This document shows positions 1 through 5,833 of a DNA stretch of 5,833 nt, one piece after another (the stretch's first letter is position 1; each line of letters opens with the position of its first letter). Position numbers and translations under genes: made by a program. Below the pieces are notes generated by a model. That model worked only from the letters and a program-made list of their open reading frames with translations. It was not told the origin of the DNA and did no database searches. The DNA comes from an uncultured Spongiibacteraceae bacterium (lineage in GTDB: Bacteria > Pseudomonadota > Gammaproteobacteria > Pseudomonadales > Dasaniaceae). The stretch covers positions 1 through 5,833 of the forward strand of contig CALBVI010000343.1 in NCBI GenBank assembly GCA_937969395.1, read 5' to 3'.

Positions 1-621
1 GTCTCGTGTCAATTGTTTGTGGGAAAATATTTTAGCTGTTGATATTTCACTCTCAGGCTTGATTACGCAGTACCAGCTTGGAGGGATTTTTACCGGCTGT
101 AATTGCTCGCCAATACCTTCCGCCCAAGCCGAATGGCCACGTATAAAAACCGGAACATCTGCGCCTAAGGGCAAGCCGATAGCCGCTAGTTTATCGATGG
201 ATAAATGTGACTGCCAAAGATGATTTAAAGCGAGTAGCGTTGTTGCCGCATTTGAGCTGCCGCCGCCGATGCCACCACCCATAGGTAGAATTTTTTCCAA
301 TTGGATATCTACGCCATAATGGGAGTGGCTGTTTTGTGGTTGGGCCTTAGTTGGCGATAAAGGGTTCTGAATTAAATACATCTGCAATGCTTTGGCTGCT
401 TTAATAATCAAATTATCTTGATCGGCAACGCCTGGAATACTGGGCGATAGCGTGATTTGATTGTCTTGGCGCAGCTGGTAATGCAGTGTGTCGCCATAAT
501 CGAGTAGCTGGAATAATGTTTGTAGCTGGTGATAGCCATCAGCTCTGCGGCCGGTAATGTGTAGCATTAAATTGAGTTTAGCCGGTGATAACAGGCTCAG
601 ATGAGTGCTAACTTTATTCAT
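1..621 (-). CDS. ispE: 4-diphosphocytidyl-2-C-methyl-D-erythritol kinase (IspE), 3' end cut by window
   Basis: Cytoplasmic GHMP-family kinase that phosphorylates the 2-hydroxyl of CDP-methylerythritol with ATP, the fourth step of the MEP pathway to isoprenoids. The minus-strand frame from the ATG at 621 is open for all 207 visible codons. It begins with SPAKLNLML (residues 12-20), where Lys15 matches the E. coli active-site Lys10. [12 protein letters not shown] follows at about 27-38. The glycine-rich ATP loop [15 protein letters not shown] lies at 113-127. LGADVPVF at 152-159 carries the catalytic Asp155, and [10 protein letters not shown] lies at 163-172. The family is about 280 residues, so roughly 75 C-terminal residues lie beyond position 1. 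A short Pro/Ser/Gln-rich stretch (about 86-103) is slightly longer than in E. coli. The start overlaps the lolB stop in ATGA with only a weak upstream Shine-Dalgarno, suggesting translation coupled to lolB. The same lolB-ispE order occurs in E. coli and Pseudomonas. Confidence 0.97.
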   Translation of the reverse strand, partial: MNKVSTHLSLLSPAKLNLMLHITGRRADGYHQLQTLFQLLDYGDTLHYQLRQDNQITLSPSIPGVADQDNLIIKAAKALQMYLIQNPLSPTKAQPQNSHSHYGVDIQLEKILPMGGGIGGGSSNAATTLLALNHLWQSHLSIDKLAAIGLPLGADVPVFIRGHSAWAEGIGEQLQPVKIPPSWYCVIKPESEISTAKIFSHKQLTRD

Positions 622-1244
622 TGTCTATATTCACAATTTGGCGTTAAGTCCCAGCTTCTGAGCAGCAAAGTGACTTTCATGTTATTGCCCTCAGCAATCG
701 CTTTAGCGGGAAGCGTATAGCTGCTGTCATGGCGGTTGGCGGTTAATGTTTTACTGAATTGTAAGGACCAGTCCGACTGCACAAACCCCGGCGTTTCGGT
801 GTCGGCCGTTTGAGTAAACGGTTTATCAGCCAGTGGTAAGCCGCGCAGCCAATACTGTAATTCATCGACTGGAATTGGCCAGCCAGTGTGGGCGAGTAAT
901 TGTTGGGCGTTAGCTGCGGTTATTGTTTCTTTTTGAGCCTCTAGTGTTGCTTGATATTGATTGCCGTAGAGGTAAATTGAGCCGGCACCTAGTGGACCAC
1001 TCATACGGATATGGTAGTTGTCACCACACTGCTGCCAGTTTAGTAGTGCGCTGGCAGCTTTTTGTTGAGTTCGAATGCCGACCTTGCCGGATATACTCCA
1101 CTCATTCAGTGCTGCATTGGGCGTAAATATACTAAGTTTTTGATTGAGACTGCTATCGTGGTTATTGAAATTAGCGCAGGCAGAGAGCAGTAATATGCAG
1201 CAAGTAGCGAGAACTTGCTGCCATCGTCGAGTTAACTTCATCAT
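618..1244 (-). CDS. lolB: outer-membrane lipoprotein receptor/insertase LolB
   Basis: LolB is the outer-membrane-anchored acceptor of the Lol pathway. It takes lipoproteins from periplasmic LolA and inserts them into the inner leaflet of the outer membrane. The 208-residue product fits the family length. It has a lipoprotein signal peptide: basic N-terminus, hydrophobic [10 protein letters not shown], and lipobox LSAC with the acylated Cys23. Residue +2 is Ala, not the inner-membrane retention Asp. Family segments are WSISGKVGI (49-57), SGPLGAG (82-88) and [17 protein letters not shown] (121-137). Leu85 in SGPLG aligns with the protruding-loop Leu68 of mature E. coli LolB, which is needed for membrane insertion. 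Two further cysteines, Cys73 and Cys204, lie in the mature domain. Two adjacent ATG codons (1244 and 1241) are possible starts, and the first is used here. It starts 23 bp after the TPR lipoprotein gene stop and its TGA overlaps the ispE ATG, so the three genes look like one operon. Confidence 0.95.
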   Translation of the reverse strand: MMKLTRRWQQVLATCCILLLSACANFNNHDSSLNQKLSIFTPNAALNEWSISGKVGIRTQQKAASALLNWQQCGDNYHIRMSGPLGAGSIYLYGNQYQATLEAQKETITAANAQQLLAHTGWPIPVDELQYWLRGLPLADKPFTQTADTETPGFVQSDWSLQFSKTLTANRHDSSYTLPAKAIAEGNNMKVTLLLRSWDLTPNCEYRQ

Positions 1245-1267
1245 CGCGTTCGTCTTGTTAGTTTAAG

Positions 1268-3037
1268 CTATTGTTCTAATTCATCGGCGATGAGGGGTAG
1301 GGAAACATTCAGCCGCTCAATGGTTTGCTGAACAATAATTCTATCAGGTTGTGCTAATCGTGCTTTATGCCAGATTTCCCTTGCCTGTTGCTCTAAGCCC
1401 GATTGCCACATAACTTCGCCTAAGTGGGCGGCAATTTCTGCGTCAGGAAATTTTTGATAGGCCTTATTTAACATTAATAAAGCGCCGGCAAGATTGCCGC
1501 GGCGGTATTCAACCCAGCCCAGACTATCCATGATGGCAGGGTCGTCAGGCTTTAGCGCATTGGCTCGCAGGATCATTGTATGGGCATCGTCTAGTCTTTC
1601 TGAGCGGTCAGCTAATACGTAGCCGAGGGCATTTAAGGCCGTGGCATTATCGGGCTCTTGATTGATAATCGCCTGTAGGTCTTGCTCCATTAGCGAGGGG
1701 TTGTTTAACTTTTCGCTAAGCATTGAGCGGGCATATAACAAGTCGGTTTGCTGTGGGCTAATCATCAATGCTTCGGTTAGCAGGTCGAGGCCTTGTTGAT
1801 ATTGGTCATTACGGCGCAATAATTCAGATTCTAGTAAGTAAAGGCGGATACTGTGCTCGGGATAGCGTTGGCGTAATCCCGCGATATAAGTTCGCGCATT
1901 GCCCATTTGTCTCTGTTCTAAATACAAATTAATGATGCGGTTGGTGGCGGGTAAAAAATTACTGCCCACGCCTATGTGAGAATAATGTTCGATAGCATTT
2001 TGCCAGTCGCCACTTTTTTCAGCTAATTCGCCTAAATAAAGATGGGCTTCACTATCGCGTTCACCGGTTTCTAGCAGTTGATTGAAATAGGATTCGGCTT
2101 TGTCAGGGTTGTCCATCTCGCTGTTGATGAGGGCGAGTGAGAGTAACAGGTCACCGTCATTGGGCGATTGCTGATGTAAAATTTCGAACTGTTCTTGTGC
2201 CTTGGCTACATCAGTGGTCATCAGCATGCGTGCATACTGTAAGCGTAAGCGCTTGTTTTGCGGAAATCTGGCAATCATGGTTTCTAGGCGTGCGTAGGCT
2301 TCCTCGTCACGTTTGAGGAGCTGCAATAAGCGGGTTTCGACCATCACCGCATTAATGTCAGTTTCATCCAAGCTAAGTACTTGGCGAATAGTGGTTAGTG
2401 ATTGCTCAAGCTCGTTGCGCTGCTGTAATAGCAAGGCTTTGCTTGTTAGTAGTTGGGTGTCTTGAGGGTATTCACTCAAATATTGATCGATGGCTTCTTC
2501 AACGTTTAAACGGATCTCTTCGGATTCAGAGAGTGATCCTGCGGCGATTGCGGAGAAATTACTGCGACCGCCTTTTTCTAATACGACAGCCATGTGATGA
2601 ATCGCTTCGACAGGGCGATTAGTCTTAGCGAGCATGGTTGCGAGGGTGTATTGTGCTTCAACGTTTTCCGGTTCCAGTTCAACCCATAGTTGAGCTGAAT
2701 CTAGTGTCGCTTTATCGGCGTTTAGGTATTGAGCTAAGCGGGTGGCGCGCTGAGTGACCCCTTTGTCGCGGGTGGTGTGGGCCTGTTGTAGGTAATTACC
2801 TAGAGCAAGGTCGAAGCGATTGCGTCGAACGGCAAATTCGGCGACTAATAAATCGTGAAAGCTTTCAGCAGCAAATGGACGGCTAATGACTTCCTCTGGT
2901 TCCGTGCTGGTGACTTCAGCTTCGGTGGTTTGCTCAACTATTGCTTCATCAACCGGCGTTTGAGAGGTGCCCGCGCAAGCCGTTAGGTAGAAGGCAGCCG
3001 TTGCAACTAGGATACGAGGTAAAGCGATATTTATCAT
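1268..3037 (-). CDS. lbcA: TPR-repeat outer-membrane lipoprotein, LbcA-like
   Basis: A 589-residue secreted lipoprotein made almost wholly of tetratricopeptide repeats. The signal peptide (residues 1-20) ends in lipobox LTAC with Cys21. Ala at +2 predicts outer-membrane sorting. An acidic, Glu/Thr-rich linker (about 29-52) is followed by helical TPR-like units from about 60 to 567. The clearest are at 194-225, 294-327, 328-355, 396-428, 464-499 and 500-532, the last with MDSLGWVEYRRGNLAGAL. In P. aeruginosa the gene at this place, between hemA and lolB, is PA4667 (LbcA). LbcA is a TPR lipoprotein that binds and activates the periplasmic protease CtpA to degrade peptidoglycan cross-link hydrolases. 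The role here is inferred from position and architecture. TPR proteins diverge quickly, so a generic scaffold is the alternative. The ATG at 3037 has AGAAAGG (3050-3056) 12 nt upstream, and no earlier start would keep a proper signal peptide. It is probably the first gene of an operon with lolB and ispE. Confidence 0.85.
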   Translation of the reverse strand: MINIALPRILVATAAFYLTACAGTSQTPVDEAIVEQTTEAEVTSTEPEEVISRPFAAESFHDLLVAEFAVRRNRFDLALGNYLQQAHTTRDKGVTQRATRLAQYLNADKATLDSAQLWVELEPENVEAQYTLATMLAKTNRPVEAIHHMAVVLEKGGRSNFSAIAAGSLSESEEIRLNVEEAIDQYLSEYPQDTQLLTSKALLLQQRNELEQSLTTIRQVLSLDETDINAVMVETRLLQLLKRDEEAYARLETMIARFPQNKRLRLQYARMLMTTDVAKAQEQFEILHQQSPNDGDLLLSLALINSEMDNPDKAESYFNQLLETGERDSEAHLYLGELAEKSGDWQNAIEHYSHIGVGSNFLPATNRIINLYLEQRQMGNARTYIAGLRQRYPEHSIRLYLLESELLRRNDQYQQGLDLLTEALMISPQQTDLLYARSMLSEKLNNPSLMEQDLQAIINQEPDNATALNALGYVLADRSERLDDAHTMILRANALKPDDPAIMDSLGWVEYRRGNLAGALLMLNKAYQKFPDAEIAAHLGEVMWQSGLEQQAREIWHKARLAQPDRIIVQQTIERLNVSLPLIADELEQ

Positions 3038-3150
3038 ACAGACTCAGTGCCTTTCTAATTTCTAAAGAGAGTGCTAGCTAAGGAAGTTGCTATTTTTACA
3101 CAAAGGCTAACAAAAAGTCGCTGCAAATCAATGATAAGCTGCCGGCCTGA

Positions 3151-3179
3151 TCCACATTTGCTCGTTAACTTGTTAGAAT
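3151..3179 (+). promoter_or_regulatory. candidate sigma-70 promoter for hemA-prfA
   Basis: A -35-like TCCACA (3151-3156, 4 of 6 matches to TTGACA) is separated by exactly 17 bp from TAGAAT (3174-3179, 5 of 6 matches to TATAAT). This predicts transcription starting near 3186 and a 5' leader of about 125 nt before the hemA ATG. It is the best-spaced pair I found on this strand, but it rests on consensus matching only. Confidence 0.4.
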
Positions 3180-3190
3180 TGTCGGCTTTT

Positions 3191-3277
3191 TGAAGCTGGC
3201 TTGTTCGTCTCTGTTGTTTTTTTGTCGATATTCAACCTTGCGCCACTCGTAAAAAAACATGCTGTTACCTTGCTTCA
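3191..3277 (+). promoter_or_regulatory. possible nested stem-loop in the hemA leader
   Basis: Two nested perfect inverted repeats lie in the untranslated leader. The outer one is TGAAGC (3191-3196) with GCTTCA (3272-3277). The inner one is TGTTTTTTT (3215-3223) with AAAAAAACA (3251-3259), enclosing a 27-nt loop. The inner stem is almost all A-U and therefore weak, and low-complexity sequence yields such matches by chance. It does not look like a terminator, because no U-run follows the outer stem. No known riboswitch class was recognised. Confidence 0.2.
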
Positions 3278-3290
3278 GTAATTATTGATT

Positions 3291-3296
3291 AGGAAA
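3291..3296 (+). promoter_or_regulatory. hemA ribosome binding site (AGGAAA)
   Basis: AGGAAA ends 13 nt before the ATG at 3310, a rather long but usable spacing. It is the only purine-rich Shine-Dalgarno-like stretch close to this start, and it supports 3310 as the start because GINHKT at residues 7-12 sits where it does in E. coli HemA. Confidence 0.5.
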
Positions 3297-3309
3297 TATA
3301 GACCTCAGT

Positions 3310-4683
3310 ATGGCGTTAATTGCTCTGGGTATTAATCACAAAACCGCCGATATTGCTTTGCGTGAGCAACTCGCGTTTGCGCCTGAGCAAATGATGACGG
3401 CGTTGCGTGAAGGCGTTGAAACTACGCCAATGTTAGAGTTGGTGGTGTTGTCGACCTGTAATCGTACTGAGCTGTTCGCAGTGACCGATAAAGACGAGCA
3501 GGGCGAGCTGGGTAGTTTAGATACAGCGATTTTGCAGTGGTTGAGTGATTATCATCAGGTGTCATTGGATGAACTGAAAAGCAGCAGTTATTGCCATTAT
3601 GAGCAGCAGGCATTGCGTCATATGATGATGGTCTCCAGTGGCCTGGATTCTATGGTGTTGGGTGAGCCGCAAATATTGGGGCAAATGAAGGCTGCGTTTG
3701 CGATGGCGAAAGATGCAGATACTATTGGCCAGCAATTAGGCCGAGTCTTTCCTCATGTTTTTTCGGTGGCGAAAAAAGTTCGCACTGACACCGCAATTGG
3801 TAAAAATCCAGTATCAGTTGCCTATGCCGCAGTTAGCTTGTCGCAAAAAATATTTTCAGATTTGAGTCAAAACAATGCTTTGCTGATCGGTGCTGGCGAA
3901 ACCATTGAATTAGTCGCTAGGCACTTATCCGAGGCAGGCGTTGCCAATATTGTTGTCGCTAATAGGACCTTGAGCCGAGCCCAGCAATTAGCAGAACAGT
4001 TCTCAGCGAAAGCGGTTATGTTGGCTGATGTGCCAGAACAATTAGCCAGCGCTGATATCGTTATTTCATCTACGGCCAGTCAGTTACCTATATTGGGTAA
4101 GGGTGCCGTTGAACATGCATTAAAAGAGCGTAAGCATCGTCCGATACTGATGATTGATTTGGCAGTGCCAAGAGATATAGAAGAACAGGTGGATGAGTTA
4201 GATGATGTTTATCTCTATAGTGTCGATGACTTAATCGAGATTGTGGATGAAAATCGCCGCAGTCGAGAGTCTGAAGCGGTCAAAGCGGATGTGATCGTTG
4301 ACCAAGGTGTCGATGAATATTTACAGCGTTTGCGCTCGCTCGATGTTGTTTCTACACTGCGCGTTTTTCGGACTAAAGCGGAGCAATTGCGCGATAGTGA
4401 GTTGGAGAAAGCGCATAAGCAATTAGCAAAAGGTTTACCTGTTGAAGACGTGATGGGGCAGCTGGCTAGAAATTTAACCAATAAATTAATTCACAATCCA
4501 AGTATTGCTTTAAAAAAGGCCAGCTCCGAAGGTCGTGAAGATGTGATTGCTTGGAGTCATGATTTATTGGGTCTTGATATTAGCAATAAAACGCCCAAGC
4601 AAAAAATATCGGAAGTTGATGTAAAAACCGATGTTGAGATAGAGGGCAATGCGGCAAAAAATAATGGTGTGCCAGATAATTAG
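3310..4683 (+). CDS. hemA: glutamyl-tRNA reductase (HemA)
   Basis: NADPH-dependent cytoplasmic enzyme that reduces Glu-tRNA(Glu) to glutamate-1-semialdehyde, the committed step of C5-pathway tetrapyrrole (heme, siroheme, B12) synthesis. The 457-residue product starts [27 protein letters not shown] (48-54) contains the catalytic nucleophile Cys50, and His96 matches E. coli His99. [20 protein letters not shown] (111-130) is the family signature. The Rossmann NADPH loop is LIGAGETIE (192-200), followed by ANRT at 217-220, SSTAS at 253-257 and DLAVPRDI at 283-290. The C-terminal dimerisation helix region runs from about 315 to 420 and includes [12 protein letters not shown]. coli HemA (418 aa) ends near the equivalent of LLGLD (419-423). 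About 34 polar residues, Lys/Asp/Asn-rich, extend past this point. The N-terminal double Lys linked to heme-controlled turnover in enterics (positions 3-4) is not present. It heads the rightward gene pair with prfA, with its promoter probably in the divergent region. Confidence 0.98.
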   Translation: MALIALGINHKTADIALREQLAFAPEQMMTALREGVETTPMLELVVLSTCNRTELFAVTDKDEQGELGSLDTAILQWLSDYHQVSLDELKSSSYCHYEQQALRHMMMVSSGLDSMVLGEPQILGQMKAAFAMAKDADTIGQQLGRVFPHVFSVAKKVRTDTAIGKNPVSVAYAAVSLSQKIFSDLSQNNALLIGAGETIELVARHLSEAGVANIVVANRTLSRAQQLAEQFSAKAVMLADVPEQLASADIVISSTASQLPILGKGAVEHALKERKHRPILMIDLAVPRDIEEQVDELDDVYLYSVDDLIEIVDENRRSRESEAVKADVIVDQGVDEYLQRLRSLDVVSTLRVFRTKAEQLRDSELEKAHKQLAKGLPVEDVMGQLARNLTNKLIHNPSIALKKASSEGREDVIAWSHDLLGLDISNKTPKQKISEVDVKTDVEIEGNAAKNNGVPDN

Positions 4684-4749
4684 CTATTGAAAAAATGGTT
4701 GTCGGATTATTAGTTGTTAAAACATTAGTTATTGAATTTGAGTTGTTAA
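4681..4749 (+). repeat. degenerate short repeats in the hemA-prfA spacer
   Basis: Four related 9-11 bp units tile the AT-rich spacer: TAGCTATTGAA (4681-4691), TAGTTGTTAA (4711-4720), TAGTTATTGAA (4726-4736) and GAGTTGTTAA (4740-4749). The first and third differ at one base. The second and fourth share the 9-mer AGTTGTTAA. The hemA stop TAG is the first three bases of the first unit. There is no strong Shine-Dalgarno for prfA: the only purine-rich stretch is GAG at 4740-4742, 10 nt before its ATG. There is no hairpin terminator, so read-through from hemA is expected. Confidence 0.5.
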
Positions 4750-4752
4750 TTT

Positions 4753-5833
4753 ATGAAAGAGTCCATCGTTAATAAGTTGGAAATACTGGTTGATCGCTAT
4801 GAAGAAATTGGCGCGTTACTCAGTGATAGTGAAGTTATTGGTGATCAAAATAAATTTCGCGAGCTATCAAAAGAATATTCAGAGATTGAGCCGGTTGTGC
4901 AATCCTATGAAAGCTACCGTCTAACACTTGCTGATATTGATGAGGCGCAAGCACTGTTGAAAGATGGTGATGCAGATATGCGTGAAATGGCGCAGGAAGA
5001 GTTTTCTGATGCGCAATCACGTCGTGAAACCCAAGAAGAAGAATTACAGACATTATTATTACCTCGCGATCCCAATGATTCAAATAATGTCTTTTTAGAA
5101 GTTCGTGCAGGTACTGGTGGCGACGAGGCGGCGATTTTTTCCGGTGACTTATACCGTATGTATAGCCGTTACGCTGAGAAAACGGGTTGGAAAATATCGA
5201 TTGTCAGTGAGCGTGAAGGTGATCATGGTGGTTATAAAGAAATTATTGCACGTGTCAGTGGCAAGGATGTTTATGCGCACTTAAAATTTGAGTCGGGCGC
5301 ACATCGTGTGCAACGTGTGCCGGAAACTGAATCTCAAGGGCGTGTGCATACTTCGGCCTGTACCGTTGCCATTATGCCTGAGATTGACAGTGTTAATGAG
5401 ATCGACATTAAGCGCAGCGATTTACGTATCGATACCTTTCGTGCCTCAGGTTCAGGTGGTCAGCACGTTAACAAAACTGACTCGGCTATTCGTCTAACAC
5501 ACTTGCCAACGGGCATTGTTGTCGAATGTCAGGATGAGCGTTCACAGCATAAAAACAAAGCGCGGGCGATGTCGTTACTACAGTCACGTATTTTGAACGG
5601 CGTACAAGAAAAGCAGCAGCAAGAACAAGCTGACGAGCGAAAAAGTCTTGTTGGTAGCGGTGATCGTTCTGAGCGTATTCGTACTTATAATTATCCGCAG
5701 GGCCGTATTACTGATCATCGTATTAATTTGACCTTATATAAATTAAGCGAAATCATGGAAGGCAGCCTAGGTGAAGTGATTGAACCTTTGCGCAATGAAT
5801 ATCAAGCTGACTTGTTAGCGGCCATGGGTGATG
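4753..5833 (+). CDS. prfA: peptide chain release factor 1 (RF1), extreme 3' end cut by window
   Basis: RF1 recognises UAG and UAA stop codons in the ribosomal A site and triggers hydrolysis of peptidyl-tRNA. The frame is open from the ATG at 4753 to the window end, giving 360 full codons, which equals the E. coli RF1 length. The true stop is therefore expected within a few codons. An N-terminal acidic coiled-coil-like domain (about 1-105) precedes the core [14 protein letters not shown] (116-129). The codon-recognition tripeptide PxT is Pro190-Glu191-Thr192 within [16 protein letters not shown]. This marks RF1 rather than RF2, which has SPF. The catalytic GGQ is 235-237 in [15 protein letters not shown], and [15 protein letters not shown] follows at 258-272. 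[20 protein letters not shown] and [10 protein letters not shown] are typical of the C-terminal domain. An in-frame TAA at 4747-4749 rules out a longer start. The gene follows hemA by 69 bp and is probably co-transcribed. prmC, which methylates the GGQ glutamine, is expected next. Confidence 0.98.
   Translation, partial: MKESIVNKLEILVDRYEEIGALLSDSEVIGDQNKFRELSKEYSEIEPVVQSYESYRLTLADIDEAQALLKDGDADMREMAQEEFSDAQSRRETQEEELQTLLLPRDPNDSNNVFLEVRAGTGGDEAAIFSGDLYRMYSRYAEKTGWKISIVSEREGDHGGYKEIIARVSGKDVYAHLKFESGAHRVQRVPETESQGRVHTSACTVAIMPEIDSVNEIDIKRSDLRIDTFRASGSGGQHVNKTDSAIRLTHLPTGIVVECQDERSQHKNKARAMSLLQSRILNGVQEKQQQEQADERKSLVGSGDRSERIRTYNYPQGRITDHRINLTLYKLSEIMEGSLGEVIEPLRNEYQADLLAAMGD

Larger units (their letters stand above)
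3038..3309. promoter_or_regulatory. divergent intergenic region between lbcA-lolB-ispE and hemA-prfA
   Basis: This 272-bp gap separates two divergent gene sets, so it must supply promoters for both. It holds no supportable ORF or tRNA. The best hemA promoter and leader elements are listed separately. On the minus strand, AT-rich candidates such as TTGTTA and TAAAAA occur around 3085-3115, but no pair has acceptable spacing, so I call no leftward promoter. I see no rho-independent terminator, as expected between divergent genes. Confidence 0.7.

Noticed and set aside
17..223. Plus-strand 68-codon ORF opposite ispE
   Set aside because: Lies wholly antisense to the conserved IspE frame, which carries all GHMP motifs. 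It has no recognisable domain and no good ribosome binding site.
923..1126. Plus-strand 67-codon ORF opposite lolB
   Set aside because: Antisense shadow of the LolB coding frame, with no family features.
2398..2622. Plus-strand 74-codon ORF opposite the TPR lipoprotein gene
   Set aside because: Arg/Leu/Cys-rich composition typical of an antisense translation of a real gene.
3127..3135. Short palindrome ATCAATGAT in the divergent region
   Set aside because: Too short and AT-rich to identify a regulator, and expected by chance.
3285..3298. TTGAT followed by AT-rich sequence, resembling an Anr/FNR box near the hemA start
   Set aside because: Only the left half (TTGAT) matches. The right half should be ATCAA and is not present, and the site overlaps the ribosome binding site. 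Anr control of hemA is known in Pseudomonas but is not shown by this sequence.
3422..3613. Minus-strand 63-codon ORF opposite hemA
   Set aside because: Overlaps the catalytic region of HemA, so constraint there belongs to hemA. No domain seen.
4215..4481. Minus-strand 88-codon Ser/Thr-rich ORF opposite hemA
   Set aside because: Antisense to a conserved coding frame, low-complexity Ser-rich product, no upstream signals.
4835..5083. Minus-strand 82-codon ORF opposite the prfA 5' part
   Set aside because: Antisense to the RF1 N-terminal domain. Its apparent hydrophobic start is not supported by any ribosome binding site or family match.
5288..5497. Plus-strand 69-codon ORF inside prfA
   Set aside because: Alternative-frame shadow across the PxT and GGQ region of RF1, the most constrained part of the gene.
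1..5833. Possible mobile element, defence system or CRISPR array
   Set aside because: No transposase, integrase, toxin-antitoxin pair, regularly spaced repeat array or abrupt composition change. The gene order is the conserved ispE-lolB-lbcA/hemA-prfA block.

Overview
The window is an ordinary, compact stretch of chromosomal housekeeping DNA from a gammaproteobacterium. The gene order is ispE-lolB-(TPR lipoprotein) on the minus strand, facing away from hemA-prfA on the plus strand. This is the arrangement known from Pseudomonas (PA4669 to PA4665). Enterobacteria have the same block without the TPR gene. The moderate base composition, lower in GC than Pseudomonas, and the sequence character suggest a Pseudomonas-related or marine (Cellvibrionales-like) lineage. 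The genus cannot be fixed from this sequence alone.

Left part (1-3037, minus strand): a three-gene cassette read right to left. First is a large TPR outer-membrane lipoprotein resembling P. aeruginosa LbcA. After 23 bp comes lolB, the outer-membrane receptor that inserts lipoproteins. The lolB stop overlaps the ispE start by 4 bp (ATGA). IspE is the CDP-ME kinase of the MEP isoprenoid pathway, and its C-terminal part lies beyond position 1.

Middle (3038-3309): a 272-bp divergent intergenic region that must hold the promoters of both gene sets. A plausible sigma-70 promoter points toward hemA, with a leader of about 125 nt that contains nested inverted repeats. No convincing promoter for the leftward operon could be picked.

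Right part (3310-5833, plus strand): hemA (glutamyl-tRNA reductase, first committed step of C5 tetrapyrrole synthesis) with a polar C-terminal tail. A 69-bp AT-rich spacer of degenerate repeats follows, then prfA (peptide chain release factor 1). The window cuts prfA at or within a few codons of its end. In relatives prmC (hemK), the RF methyltransferase, follows next.

All five genes look intact where visible, with their key catalytic or family residues present. I found no mobile element, CRISPR array, RNA gene or defence system, and no evidence for a new system. The points that merit a second look are modest: the repeat-built hemA-prfA spacer with no clear ribosome binding site, the structured hemA leader, the HemA tail, a possible disulfide in LolB, and the linkage of a lipoprotein gene with the gene for its own outer-membrane receptor.
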